Positions 36,850 to 49,899 of a DNA stretch of 64,000 nt are shown piece by piece. Each line of letters opens with the position of its first letter. Position 1 is the first letter of the stretch. Position numbers and translations under genes: made by a program. This stretch comes from Oreocharis arfaki (taxonomy: Eukaryota > Chordata > Aves > Passeriformes > Paramythiidae). Under the pieces are notes generated by a model that was given only the letters and a program-made list of their open reading frames with translations, was not told where the DNA came from and ran no database searches. The stretch is from positions 463,082 to 527,081 of the forward strand of contig VZRR01011616.1 in assembly GCA_013398015.1 (NCBI GenBank), written 5' to 3'.

Positions 36850-38006
36850 CATTTCTTGGCTACCCTTTCAACATCCAATGAAACCTGAAATCCTTCTGCA
36901 ATGAGGTGACTGCATTGGTGGACAAGGGGAGAGCAGTGAAAGTTATTTACGTGAACTTTACAAGGTCATTTGACACTAACTCTTGAAGCATCTTCATAAA
37001 GAAGCTGGCAAAGTACTGTGTAGCTAAGTGGATAGTGAGATGGATTGAAAACAAGGTGCCTGGCCAGGCCCAAAAGATTGTGATCAGTAGTGGTTCACAT
37101 AGTGGAAAATACTGGGGCCAGTACTGTGTAACATATCATCCATGGCCTGGGCATTGAGACAGAGTGCGCCCTCAGCAGTTTGCAGAAGAAGCGAAACTGG
37201 GAGGATTAGCATGAACATCAGAGGGACTTTGGGCTGGGCTGGGAATAATTGGGCTGGGAATAATCTCGAGATGTGGAAAAGGAGGTAATAGAAAGATTTG
37301 CCTCTTGAGAGAAATGCACCCCCATGCACCAGGACATTCTGGGGGCTGTTCAGCTGCAAATTATCTTTGCAAAAAAAGACCTGAGGGACAGTGGACACCA
37401 AGTTGAAGATGATCAAACAGCCTCTGGAGCTGCAGTATGCTGACTGTTTTCAGCAGATTGAGTGAGGTGATCCTTCCCCTCTAGTAAGCACTGGTGAGGT
37501 ACGTCTGGAGTTCTGGGTGCAGTGCTCAGCTCCCCAGTAAAGAAGAGATATAAATATACTGGAGTAAGTCTGGTGCAGGGTCTAGAAGGTGATAAAGGGA
37601 CTGGAGCATCTTTTATGTGAGGTGAGACTGAGAGAGCTGAAACTGACCAGCCTGGAGAGGTTGGCTCAGGGAGATCTTAAACATGTGTGTAAATGACATA
37701 CGGGACAGAATGAAAAAGAGGGAGCCAGGCTCCTTTTACTGGTGCCCACTGACTAAACAAAAGACTATAGGCAAAAATTTTAAGAAAACATGACATTTCT
37801 TCTGAACATAAAAATATTTTTATGTTGTGAGGATGGCCAAACACTATCAAAGATTGTGCTGAGAGGCTGTGGAGCTTTCTTCTGTGAAGATACTTGAAAC
37901 CCAGCTGGCCTCAGTCCTGGACAACAAGCTCTTGGTAACACTAATTGAGCAGTAGGTTCCACAAGATGATCTCAAGATGTCCTTTTCTGAATGATTCTTT
38001 GATTCT
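36850..38006 (+). mobile_element. Old, diverged CR1 LINE copy
   Basis: Forward CR1 of about 1.15 kb, from a diverged ORF2 region (near 36918, gtggacaaggggagagcagt) to a 3' tail ending gattctttgattctgg at about 38006. Many substitutions and stops; older than the copies at 25.5 and 29.7 kb. Includes a 15-bp tandem doubling (gggctgggaataatt, about 37231-37262). It lies entirely between the arms of the inverted repeat at 36181 and 38677. Confidence 0.8.
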
Positions 38007-38676
38007 GGTAGTTTTTGGAAAAGGCAGGAACAATACGCTTTTTTCCTTGCTTATGTGCAATGTGTGTGTGTTGCTGGTTTTTTGGAAAACAGGAGCTTAG
38101 CTACAAAATTCTCTGGGTAGTAGTCATAAAGGTATTTATGAGGGCCAGGTTTGGTGGTAAACAGGAGGGAAGAGGAGAAGAACAAGGAAAAGGAAGATGT
38201 ATTTTTGTTCATTCTTTGTTTATTCTACACAAGGCCATCACCAGTTTTTATCAATATGACACACATTTCAGCTAATAAATGGTATTCAACAAGTTCGTAT
38301 GAGCCTGTACATACTGAACAATAAATACATTTTAATATCCAAATGAGAAAGTGTTATTTTATATGGCATTTAACATGTATTCATAAATAATCATGCATAT
38401 AAACATATTAAATCACTGAGAACAGTAATGAGTAGTTTTCAAGTCCTAGCAACCAGCAGGATTCAATTGGAATATACTGTTTGGCCTACTTGGCCTTATT
38501 AAAACTTTCAAAGAAGGGGCAGCATGTCCTTTTTAATCTGTTTCTCAATGAATAGTAGTAGATAAATGAACATGAGATTGGTGGGCATGACAAATTAATA
38601 TGCACACTGACAACTTATAAACACAGCATTGCTTAGGGAATTACCATATGAATATATACAAGCAATTACATGTTTT

Positions 38677-38744
38677 AAATTATTTATTTCATTTTCCAAA
38701 TAATATACCACTGAAGTGGAAATTGATAAAAAAGAGAATACAAA
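38677..38744 (-). repeat. Right arm of long-range inverted repeat (68-bp identical core)
   Basis: Exact inverted copy of 36181-36248, 2,428 bases away. Weaker similarity extends inward to about 38645. The surrounding 38.3-39.3 kb is AT-rich with many TAATTA/ATTA motifs. Confidence 0.93.
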
Positions 38745-38760
38745 TACAATATTATATCAA

Positions 38761-40904
38761 CTTTTTACTGAACTTATTAAGTGGAGGCCCTCTTAATGAG
38801 GTAATTAATGAATGAAGCAGTTCATTATGGCTAAGCATTCTTTGTTGTCGTTAAGAATTTGCTGGCATAGACCTGTTATAGTCAGTTTAATTATGATTAA
38901 TATCTTATCTTGAATTCCATCTCCATTCAGATCTGAGAAACAAATGCAAACCCTATTACATGATCAAAGTTCATAAAATAGGGTAAGTTGCTGATGGCCT
39001 TATATTTTATTCATTTTCACATTCATATTTATCAGTTTTTGTAAGAACTAATATCAATCTTTCAATATTTTTTTAAAATGCATTTATTCATGGTATGTTA
39101 TACAATCTCATTCTTAGAAGCAGGATTCTATGTTCAAGATGAAATGTCTCAACAGCTTTATTACCCTTTTTCAAATGCAGTAACTACTATTTATTATCAA
39201 TTTAAATAAAGATAATCTAGTCTTAGTCTCTAAGATTTACTCTAAGTAAGACTTACTAGACTATCTATTTTAAATTGGTTTTATTTAGCCAAAGAACTCA
39301 TAAACATCAGTGCAAATTCACTCAACAATACCTCAGCTATAATCAAGTTTTAATCTGTCAGTTCTGTGGGGTTTTTTTTCTGTGTGTGTGTGTCCATGAA
39401 TTGATGAATGGGGAGTATGTTTTAATTAGTTTGTGTTTCTAAGGGCCTATCAGTAATAATTGGTCCACAATTTCCAGTATCTGACCATATATGGAGTCAA
39501 TGAATTCTCATCCACTGATGAGCTAATAGTTCAATCTGAAATAGTTTCCATGCTGTCTTTGGCTGTGTGGTACTGGTTATATTAATATTAACATTTTAGT
39601 CTCTAATTTCCTTCACAAAATACCTGAAAAAATTGTGTGGTCAGACTCTCTATCTGTAATTCCTCTTCACTTCAAGCATCCGCCTCTCCAGAGAATTAGA
39701 CGTCTCAAAAGAATGAAATGTCTTTAACTTTCATTAAATAGGAGACTGAAAGAACTGGATGGTTGGTGGTAACTGAAAGAAAAATTGAGTGCACATATGA
39801 GCTGTGGGCTCTAGAGAATGTAGGAAGCAAATCTGTAGTGCCCCATTGTTCACACAAAACTTTTTTTTCTTTGCGGAGTTTCAAAACAAATTGTTTTGCC
39901 ATTCTTATGAAAGTCAACATACGGGATGATTTCGAAACAAAAAACTGAAAATTTTTCACCTAGTTCTCATATGTATTAACATAAGCAAACAGTAATACAA
40001 AGATAAAAATACAGTCTTCTAGAACCCTTATATGAGCCAGACTCTTAACTGTAAGGGCAATTGGGATCTGCAACTTCTTTTTCATGTAACTTCTAATAAT
40101 TCTTAAGATATTATCAAAATGAAAATCGTGAATTGATACTGTACATTCTCTTAAACAAGAATGACCTTTTAATATCAGTATTTGAGATAGGGACTTTACC
40201 TATTCAATTGAAAATGACTTTGCCTAAATTTACCTACATTGGGAGAATTTTCTTAGTCACGAGTATTTATGCTGTGTTTTATTGGTTTTGTGATGTGCTG
40301 TTCAACACCAAAATGTTGTGAGTTCAGTTCAAGTTGTCTCAACTGTGTTTGGGACCAAAATCTTCTGAAATCCCTAGAATTTAGAGAATGCTCTACTGTG
40401 TATTTTTTCATGAAAGTGGAGAATTTTAATTTTCCTGACCATTTGAAAACCATCTTGTTTCACTTCAGATCCCTACTATAACTAGAGACACGTGTATCTC
40501 ATCAATGTTTAAATCTGTGAAACCAAAGTAGTCTGTATGAGTGAAAGACTTGAAAGACCACATTTTAATTATGACTTCCCATAGGTATTTGGGGTCATAT
40601 GTTCAAAAGCATGTGATGTACATGAACATTATGTCTTTCAGCAGTCTCCACTACTGACTTCATGAGTCTGCCCTTTTGAAAAGCACCCTCTATCATGTTT
40701 ATGATGTTGTCTTACTTAAAATGGGTACTAACCTAAGTCTGCTGAAAGCTTGATTGTACTCCTGTGACTGTTCCAGCAGTGAATCCCATGGGGACAACAT
40801 GGGTTTGATCAATGATTTATATGTTTTATTGCTGACTTTGAAACTCCGTTCCAGGTCATATCTAACACTTGTCATTCTCTCACACTCAGTATTTTTAAAG
40901 TTCG
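38761..40904. other. Intergenic, AT-rich, possible conserved noncoding sequence
   Basis: About 2.1 kb with no gene. The part up to about 39300 is rich in homeodomain-type cores (TAATTA, ATTAAT, TTAAT) without being simple repeat, which is suggestive of a conserved noncoding element but not proof. A small GTGTGTGTGTGT run lies at about 39381-39393. Confidence 0.4.
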
Positions 40905-41130
40905 TTCTTTCTTTCCTTCTTTCTTTCTTTCTTTCTTTTTCTTTCTTTCTTTTTCTTTCTTTCTTTCTTTTCTTTCTTTCTTTCTCTTTCTTTTCTTTCT
41001 TTTTCTTTCTGTCTTTCTCTCTCTTTCTCTCTTTCTTTCTTTCTTTCTTTTTTCTAGATTTCTTTCCCTCTTTCTTTCTTTTTTTTTCTTGCCCTCTTTC
41101 TTCATTTCTTTCCCTCTTTCCCATCCCATT
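40905..41130 (+). repeat. CTTT-rich polypyrimidine tract
   Basis: 106 uninterrupted pyrimidines at 40905-41010, then 44 more at 41012-41055, then an interrupted T/C-rich tail to about 41130. The unit is mostly CTTT with variants. ORFs here (Phe/Ser/Leu-rich on plus, Lys/Glu/Arg-rich on minus) are by-products of the repeat. Confidence 0.97.
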
Positions 41131-44100
41131 ACATCGAATCTCAAACCTTTTTTGCTTATTTTTTTCCTGTAGTATTCTCATTTGTTTCCACTCTGCCAGT
41201 GCTCACAAGCACAAATAATAATTGGATTTCAGCTTCCCAATTCTTCCTAGTCACAAGAATATCTCCCTGCCTGTGAAAACTCTACCCACATTCACATCAC
41301 TTCAAAAACTCACTTTGGCAAATTTGGTTTATGGCAGTTTTTAATCAGTTTTAATTTTACATTTTTAAATAACTATATAGATACTCTTTTATTTGTATAA
41401 ATGCTATGGAATTTATTTATTATTATGTCCCTTCTGATCTCTGTGCATAGGTAGCAGACTCTTCAGACCAAGGCTATCTCAGGTATCCAGTTGTCATTAT
41501 TCATCCTATTCATAGAATCATTGTAATGATGAAGTATCTTAACTACCTAACCACATCATCACGACTCTGCTTTTATGGAAATGTGATGAACATTATGCTA
41601 AGATGCATTTTCAAAAGATGAACAAACATCATTAGTGCATGCACCTTTATTCTGTTTGTAAGATGTAAAATCTCTCCTTTGTAATAACATAACATAAAAA
41701 AATTCTGACTCTAATGTTTGTCATGGACAGTTCAGAAATATACAGTCTTAAGGGCGATTGCAAGTCAGAAAGAAATAATTTCCTGGGGTCAAATTCTCCC
41801 TTGATAACATTTACTTTAGCTACTCATAATTGTGCAAGATAGGCATGAGCTACCATCTAAGTAAAGACCTGTGCTCACTTTCATTAATGACCCTGTGTAC
41901 CATATTTTATCCTCAAATAAATGGCTTTAAAAGGTCATGAATCAAAGTTCTGAGAAGCCTAGATTACCCTTACTGGTCTAGTACTGACCTACTGTGTAAC
42001 TGAATAGAAGGACAGAGATAAATGAATCTAAAAGGAGGATTCCAGCAGCTACAGCTGTAGGGGTGATTTTTGTTGTATTGGCAGAACTGTTGGAAGTGAT
42101 AATTCCTGTATGCTCCACCAATATACTCATAGTTGGATGTAGGTGATTTTTCATGTCATTAATAAATACCACAAAGTGAGAAAAATATGACTGGATAACT
42201 GCAGCCTAACTTTTCCTCACCCAAAAAGGGCTACTGATTTTCTGCTCAGTATTTACTGGTATTATGACTTGTATCTGCATCTCTTTATTTATCTTCGTGT
42301 ATGCTGAAAGAAAAAGAGCATGGAGTGAATTATAGCAAGGTATAAGTATTCCAGTATTATTTAAATATACATAGGTAGGATTAGGTTCACAGAAAAATGT
42401 GTATGCCTAGGTCAGGTAGCAGAATCCACAGCCCTGGATTTAGCTGTCTGGCACCCCCACAGAAAATACTTGCTTTATAATGGGATACATCAAAGTCCTT
42501 CGGTAAGGTACCTAACACAGCCAGTGTTGACTGAGTGTCGAACTCCATTTCTTTATTCTGTGGATGGAGCTGGTATGCATCTTGGTTTCCAGCATCTCCA
42601 CGATACAGCATTTACTCAGGCTGCACAGGATTGATTCCTGTTCAAGGCGAGTGAAATGCCTCTTCCTCATGGAACATGCTGTTAATTAGCTGTCTCCCGC
42701 TACGCATAGCACTAAGATGTTCCCTAGGTGACTAAAATTCTGTTGGCTAGAAATTAGGCCAGCCAGACGAAGGGACACAGCAAAGTGCTCACTCCTAACA
42801 CTTTGCATCTTTAAGGACTTTGCTCCCTTTTTTTTATATGCATAGAAACTGTAGGCCAAAACCTTTTCCCCTCTAGACAAAAGATTTCCAAACTGGGTTA
42901 TATTGTTAACAACATCTCCTAGCAGCCAGGGCATGTGACAGAAATAAACAACCTTGTTAAGGCCAAGAAAAAAGTGACAGTTTCACCCATTAAGAGGGAA
43001 AGGAGGCAGTCTGTGAAGTTCCCTGTAATACTGCTCTGCTCAGAGGAAAATTCAGCAGACAGGAAGCTGTCTGCCATCCACTCTTCCATTCCCTGGACTG
43101 CCATCCATATGTGACAGAGTGCTGACTCTGGACCACTCTGAAGTGGTCCCCAGCCACTAGCAGCACTCACAGGTACTGTAGTGTTACAGTACCTGCAGAA
43201 ATTTTGATTCTACTGTTTGATCAAATTCTCTCATGAAATCACATGTATTATAGTTGAATAAACCTTATCTCTATATACAGTATTTATATTGTTTTATTAA
43301 CATGGTGTCAGATAGTCTAATGAACTAGTATAATGCCGATGCTAATGTTTTCCTGTACCTACTGAGAAGGGATAGCTCTACTCTTTATCCTGAGTGGCTA
43401 ATCTACTTCAATATGGTCAATCCCTAGGCAATTGTGACTGTGTGCCAGAAATACAGAACGTATGAGCAACTCTGCACGCAGAACTGCCAAGTCTACAGTT
43501 TTTCACCAAAACAAGAGACTGATCCAGCTCCTGGTGAAGTCAGTGGGACTGATGTCAATAAGAACAACAGCAGAGATATGACATTTCTTTGCCCAAAGCT
43601 TTATTTATTCTGACTATTGTAGGCGATTTTTTATAACCTTCTGCTCCAGAAGTCATGGAATCAGTGGCATGGACTGGCACAGATGGGGTGGTGCTCCAAT
43701 AGAATTTTTACGTCTAAAACCCCAGCAGCAAAAGAGGTTACAGAAAGTGACACAGCATAGAATCTAGGTTGTATTTAGATAGACATCCCTCAATTTTAGG
43801 CAGCTTTTTTTTTTTGTGGGTTGGGGTATTTTTTGGTTTGGTTGTGGGGGCATGGGGGTTGTTGCGTTTTTTTACGCTTTCCTCATTGTTCAATATTTGG
43901 TTTATGATCATCAGAAAGGTAGTTGTGGAAATCAGTAATGTTTCTCATGGGGATGCAGTCAGAATCATAACCCACTGATAAACATAAATTAGAGTATAAT
44001 TCGTGTTAGCCTCACACTAGAAAGCAGGGAAAAAAATAAAGAACATGTCTCTTGAAATAAACTTTAATAGCCGTAAAAGGCACTGTAAAATGGGAAATAA

Positions 44101-47100
44101 CGTGTAATAGTGTCATGGATGAGAGTCTATAGATAACATCTATTTGTGCTGGTGATATAAAATAGATGTCAAGCACTGGAGAAAAAAAGGTATATGAAAA
44201 ACTAAGATTTTCTGCTTCAAACTCATTAACTGTCAGTGTGGAGCTTTAGTCTACATGATGTTTAAACATTTAATTAAAACAGAGTTTTGGGACTGCAATG
44301 GTGAGAAGTGGCAGTAGCAGCACTAGTATAAAAATTCCAGTCATGGTCATGACTACCTTTATGAACTCTATTCTCTCAAACTAATGAGGTTGTAAATATG
44401 ATCCATATCAGATTGTGTTTCAAAGAGAAATAAGTCTTAGCTTTGTTGTTATAAAGAAGGACTGAACTTGGGAGTTCATACTTTCAAAAGACAAAGAGAA
44501 AGATTTGGGGGTTGTGAGGGAGACAGAGTTTTTGAGTTTTGGATGGCTTGAATTAGCAGTACTTTGCTTTGGACCAAGTGTATTTTGTGAAACAGGCACA
44601 ATGCCCTTGGTAAGGCAACAAACAATACGTAAATTTTATCCTGTACACTGTATTTTGGTGAAAGGGGAAGAACAAATTGTTCTGGTTTTGGTTCATGGCA
44701 ATGATATGCATATATATCTCTGAATCAGGAAGGTATGTATATTTTCTTTTTGGTTATCCTGTTTTTTTTTTTCTCTGAATCTACTCCTTTAGTGAATTTA
44801 TGGAACAAAAAGACCCGTCTATTCAACTTTCATCTTGATAAGGTGTTTTATGTCACGATTTGTGTTTCTGCAGTATGCTTCCATTGTCCACATGCACACA
44901 CACACACACACAGAGTTTTGATTTTCTTACTGTACATACAAAAGTCTACTGTTTTGATGAACTTTGGCACAAAACTCCTACACTACAAAATTCACTAGAT
45001 AATAATGTGGGTAATTTCTTTGTAGATAATTTGGGGCTAATTGTTTTGTGGAAGACTAAATTTTTTGCTTTACAAGGCAAACTATGCAGAAATTATATCT
45101 CACAATCCCTCAGTTGTGTCAATTTCTATTTTAGGTAAAGGAAAAATAATCAATTACAGAGCCATTGCTCCGCCAATAACTTGGTGGAATTTTTCAACAG
45201 AGGTGTTTGCATGTAGAATCAAACGCTATTTTTACAGCTGTTTCCTCACTGCAGTTTCAAGAGGAGGGTTTTGTAAGTGTTGTGTATCTTTACCAGCTTA
45301 ATTCTCATCAGACAGTCATGCTGCAAAGCATTCTTCCACACCACCTTCTCAGGATTTGTTATTTTAACTCAAGACAACTGTTCTGGATTGAAGACAAATG
45401 CAAAATATCGTTTTCATGTTTGCTCTTTGTATCATGTAGCTTACCTGATTATCTGCTGTTAAAACAAGTGATTACACATACTCATTCTTCCAGGCAAGTG
45501 AAAAGAGTAGCTTGTAACTTCAGTAGTGCCAATGGGAATATATTTGACCTCGTATCTCCAATCCTGACATTGTTTAACCATATCCCACAACTAGTGAATT
45601 TCAATTATTTGTTCAGAAGAGCCATTCATAATTGCCTGGTGTAAGCCTGCCTTTAGGATGCAAAGCAGAAAACAATGAAAATGCTACTCCGGTGAATTAG
45701 AACAGCAGCACTTAAATGTATAAATTAAATGGGCCTCTTTTCACAGCTTTCCCTTTCTATTCCAAGAGGCCTCAGCCTGGTGACATCAAAGACAGGATTA
45801 TGTGAGAAGATAAAAACTTGGTCTAATGTCCATGTTTGAAGTCATGAAAGTCCTCTTCTCTTCATCCAAAATAACCCTCCTTAAAGCACAATCAGCTTGG
45901 GTCCAGGTGCAGGAGGGGGGAAGGTTTCGGCAAGGCAGTGAAGATATTTCAGAAAAGCCAAAGAGTTGTACATTAAACCACAAGCTTCCTAAATGTGCTA
46001 AGAGATTGTATGTAGGCTTTAAAAGCTTTGTCCTGTCAATTAGTTTGTTAAGTCTTTCTTTTAATTGAAGAATGCTATTATGCATGTGGCTGGAGTGGCC
46101 TTTAATGAGAATTTAACCTGTTTCATGTACTTATAGGGAAATCTACACCATGATGTAGGAAGAATCAAAAAGGGGATGCTAAAACACAAGATCATCTAAG
46201 AGTACACTGTCACCATACATTGTTGGTGTCTATGCATGCAACACTCCACTTCTGTTAAACTGATACTCTGCCTATGGATTACAGAACGATTTAAGATGTA
46301 GGGCAAAATTATCGCCTTTTCATACTTCGAAACTTGTCCCTCTCTGTGAGGGAGTCTTATTACATTCAAACATTCTCTCATGTGGTGAAATGATCTTCTC
46401 TGAGTCTCTAAAAATTGAGGTCAATGGAAACTTTCACCTCATGAAAGTGTACAGTTTCAATGCTTTGTAAAGAAGACTTAATGTGAGCATCTCCAAAACA
46501 TGTCATTAAAAATTCTTGCTCTTATAACATTGAAGCAACTATCATGGTCTTGGACAGTCTCTCAACAGGCAAAAGCAAGTGCAATTGTCCAGGTTAAACT
46601 GCAAGCTGATCGCTGTAAAATTTCATGGACATCAGATACTAATGAAAATGTTTACGCTTTGTACAGTCTATGATCTTGCCATATGCTCATTTCTTTGCCC
46701 TGCATATTCAGCTTTTTACACATATTCACTAACAGAAGAGGTACATAGCAGGTTTTCAGTTCCTAACTACGGACAGTCAGATGCAACAAACCACATGAAA
46801 AAACAAGTAATAGACCATATGCCTGATATTCACCACAGCCTCAATTCCAGCATCAGACAATTCACAATAGTTTTATCATATTCAATTCTACTCCACTGTT
46901 GGGGGAAGATTTCTCAGCGGTGTATTGACCATAACTTTAAAACAATGTATCTATTATATTACTACTTTTTATTTTCCTTATGTACATGTTTCCAGACAAA
47001 TGGCTATGTTATTATGGAAGTATTGGAACAAATATATTTCACCTAATTTGAATTATGATGGAAAACAGAATTCTCTTTTTCAGAAATCTGATCTTTTACT

Positions 47101-49422
47101 GGCTTTATATGTACAATCTATGTAGCTACATATTTTGATGGCTATAATGTATTTTAATTTCTTTTTTTATAGTTGTATCCAGCTACACATAATTTCTACT
47201 GCCAATTCCCCAGCTCACTGCCTGCCTTATTTTTTACTTTGTGAGGGCATTTCCCCTTTCTCCTACTGAGTTTAAGTCACTAAATTCATCCTGCCCTTCT
47301 CATTTGTAAAAGTTTTAATATTGAATGCTGCTGTTGAATGGGAAGCTTTATTACTGCAAGATTCATGGAAAGGCCATCAGTAACACCTTCGCTAAATTAG
47401 TCCCTGACAGACACAGAATGTTTCTTCATGATGCAGGACACACAAACAAATGCTAATTCTATAGGTAGGTAGCATATTAATTAGATTTCACCAGTATACA
47501 GAAACCATTAAGATGTATTTTCCAGTGGTCTTACTGCTGTGACAACACTTCCGTCAAGTCAGTCTTACAGGTGAATATTTTCTTCTGGTCTGGCTTTCAG
47601 GCAGTACAGTGGTGCTAAAGTGATTGGATAAGTTCAAAGAAAGGTTTTCATTACTTGGTGATGGTGAGAACGCCCCTCATAGAATATTTTCAAGATGTTA
47701 GAGTGGGAGTAACTTTAATCCTACAAGAGGCCCTTGAGGCTTCTTTTCCCATTTGCAGCTCTGGGTGGTCCAACTGAATCCTTTGTGATCATTAGGGTCC
47801 CCCTAAGCATTTTGATGACAAAGCAATTAATGGAAATTCTTAGAATGAAGGTCTGATAGAATATTTAACAAGCTTTCAGCATCCTTTACTTCTTCCATGA
47901 AACTTTCATGCCTCTATTTTCCTGGTTTTTGTCACTGCTACACATGGCAGCAAGAAACATTCGGTAAGCAGAAAAAGGGAGAATAAATAGTTGCATTACC
48001 AAGAAGAACTGGGTAGGGTCCATTCTAGAGCTGAAAGCAGCTGCCTAAATGGGTTAGGTTCAAAGCAACAAAAATCTGACATCTATCCATATATCCATTT
48101 TTGGGGCTAGGCACTACGACCTGCAAGCATCAGGACCTCAAGGCAGAATGACGCAGTTCTTCCAAGGAGCCAAAGCTCCACAGCACTTAGAAAAGGGATA
48201 ATGCTAATTAGAAACCACAGAGCTCAAAGGGATCAGAAGACCTGATTAGCTAGCTTAGCTTAGTAATAAAATTAAAATATTTGGCTCAGATAAGACTCAA
48301 AGGAAAGAGGAAATCTGCCTAAATTCAGACTGTCTCTGAGGCGGTGCTGGTACCCAAAGCTTATTTGCATGAGAGTGCAAGTGGATATGTATCATTGCTT
48401 TCTTCCAAGTAGGACAGGTACCAGCATCTACACCAGAGTTTTATGAACACAATGATAATGTGTTTTGTGAACACAATAAACCTTTACTTGTTTCCATCTA
48501 TCAATTTCTGGGAATTTAATTAGGAGAAAAATTATAAAAATGAAAGGCTGTTCCCATGAGAGAGAAGAGGATCTTGTAGAAGGGGCTTGAACCAATATTT
48601 GTGAGGTTTAGATACAGCCTCTGCTACCAGCTATCTAAATAAAGTCAGGTTTTCTTTATGTAATCTGTCTGTAAAACATGGAAGTAGTGTCTTTTTATAT
48701 TTTACAACTCCATCTAGCATGAAAAAAAATCCAACTCAATCTTGACTGGACCCCCTGATGCTCTGAGCGTCTTCTCTGAAAAATATGTTCTTCACTTCTC
48801 ATCTGACTTGAAAGTTCCCAAGAAATTAAAATGTTACAGCTTGGTTTTTTTGTTTGTTTGTTTGTTTACCTGTTCTTTTGTTATGACCATGCTTTTCCCT
48901 AAGATACTGCACTGTTTTTATCATTTGGCCTGGTGGGCTAGAAAGGAGAGTTCCTGTACACACAACAACAGTATTAACAAGTTTTGTTACCATAGAGAAG
49001 TCTCTGAATGTCTTGGCCATATTGGGTCAAAGTAATTGAATCCTTCCCTTCCATTATACCAACCAAAGATGTGAATGGAAACTGCATGAATTAACCCTTT
49101 CTCTTAGTCTTCTGTGGCTACTGGGAGAATTGTCACCTGGATGTCAGTATCCTTATTAAACATTTCATGAGAAATTTTAAAATCAAAGAAACATGAAAAG
49201 TTAAAACATCTTCAGCAGCAGAAACAAAGATTAATTTTGTAAGTCCTCCTCAATGAGCCCCTGTTAATTTTGATGGAGTAAAAGTCACTGAACACACCTT
49301 TCATCCTTTGAGAGACGAAGAATTTATGTCTGCACTACTTGTGAATTTTTCTCCACTAATTAGCCTATTCAAGCCCAATTCTAATTCCTTTGACACGTCA
49401 TCTCTAAGTATTATTCCAAAAT
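41131..49422. other. Intergenic, unassigned
   Basis: About 8.3 kb of mostly unique AT-rich sequence. Seen in it: an 18-bp CA repeat at 44895-44912, a short TTTG repeat at about 48848-48867, and a perfect hairpin at 43171-43194. No coding block, tRNA or recognisable transposon. Long overlapping ORFs at 45207-45644 and 46579-47046 match no family I know. Confidence 0.5.
43171..43194. repeat. Small perfect hairpin (10-bp stem, 4-nt loop)
   Basis: AGGTACTGTA, loop GTGT, TACAGTACCT. A perfect 10-bp inverted repeat. Alone it is too short to call a microRNA or other RNA gene. Confidence 0.8.
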
Positions 49423-49899
49423 TGTCGCAGCCAGGGGTTTGGTAGTAAAGAGACCCCAACCTTCTGAACGTGTCTCTGGCTGAGAGCTGCACGGCGAGGC
49501 CACTGCACACACACACACACTCAGACACCCCGGAGAGTTTCCTCAGTAAGTTGACAGCACAGAGTCAGGATTGGTCTCCGAGAGGGATTTATTCCAGCCA
49601 CGTGCATGGTGCGGGTCCAGGGAGGCAGATGAGGATTGGGCCAAGCAAGGATGAGCGAGAGAGTGAAAGAGGAAGGGTTCAGGTTTTTTATATGGGGTTG
49701 GTAGGGGTGGAGAGAAAGCATCAGGGACCAATAATCTGAGGGCACGGGGGTGGTACACAGGTGGGGCTAGGGAAAGGGGGGCAGGAGAAGGCATCCTGGT
49801 CCCTGGCATCCTGGGAGACCTTTTGGCCTCTCTAGCCCAGTGAGTGTGGCCAGGGCACATCCAGGGGCTGCTGCGGCTACAGGCTCACAGGCTGCCACA
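49423..49899 (-). mobile_element. Solo LTR, ERVK-like, with perfect 6-bp target-site duplication
   Basis: Read on the minus strand it starts TGTGGCAGCC and ends GGCTGCGACA (477 bp). The flanking hexamer CAAAAT occurs at 49417-49422 and 49900-49905, a perfect target-site duplication. A 6-bp length is typical of beta/alpha-type (ERVK-like) integrases. Minus-strand signals are in the right order: TATA-type ATATAAAA at about 49684-49693, then AATAAA at 49588-49593, then a TG-rich U5-like stretch (49506-49521). GC-richer than its surroundings. No internal proviral sequence, so it is a recombined solo LTR. Confidence 0.92.

Noticed and set aside
40699..41218. Lys/Glu-rich and Phe/Ser-rich open frames of about 155 codons
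   Set aside because: They are translations of the CTTT repeat on either strand.
46579..47046. 155-codon open frame
   Set aside because: No family resemblance, no splice context and no promoter; AT-rich codons typical of random sequence.
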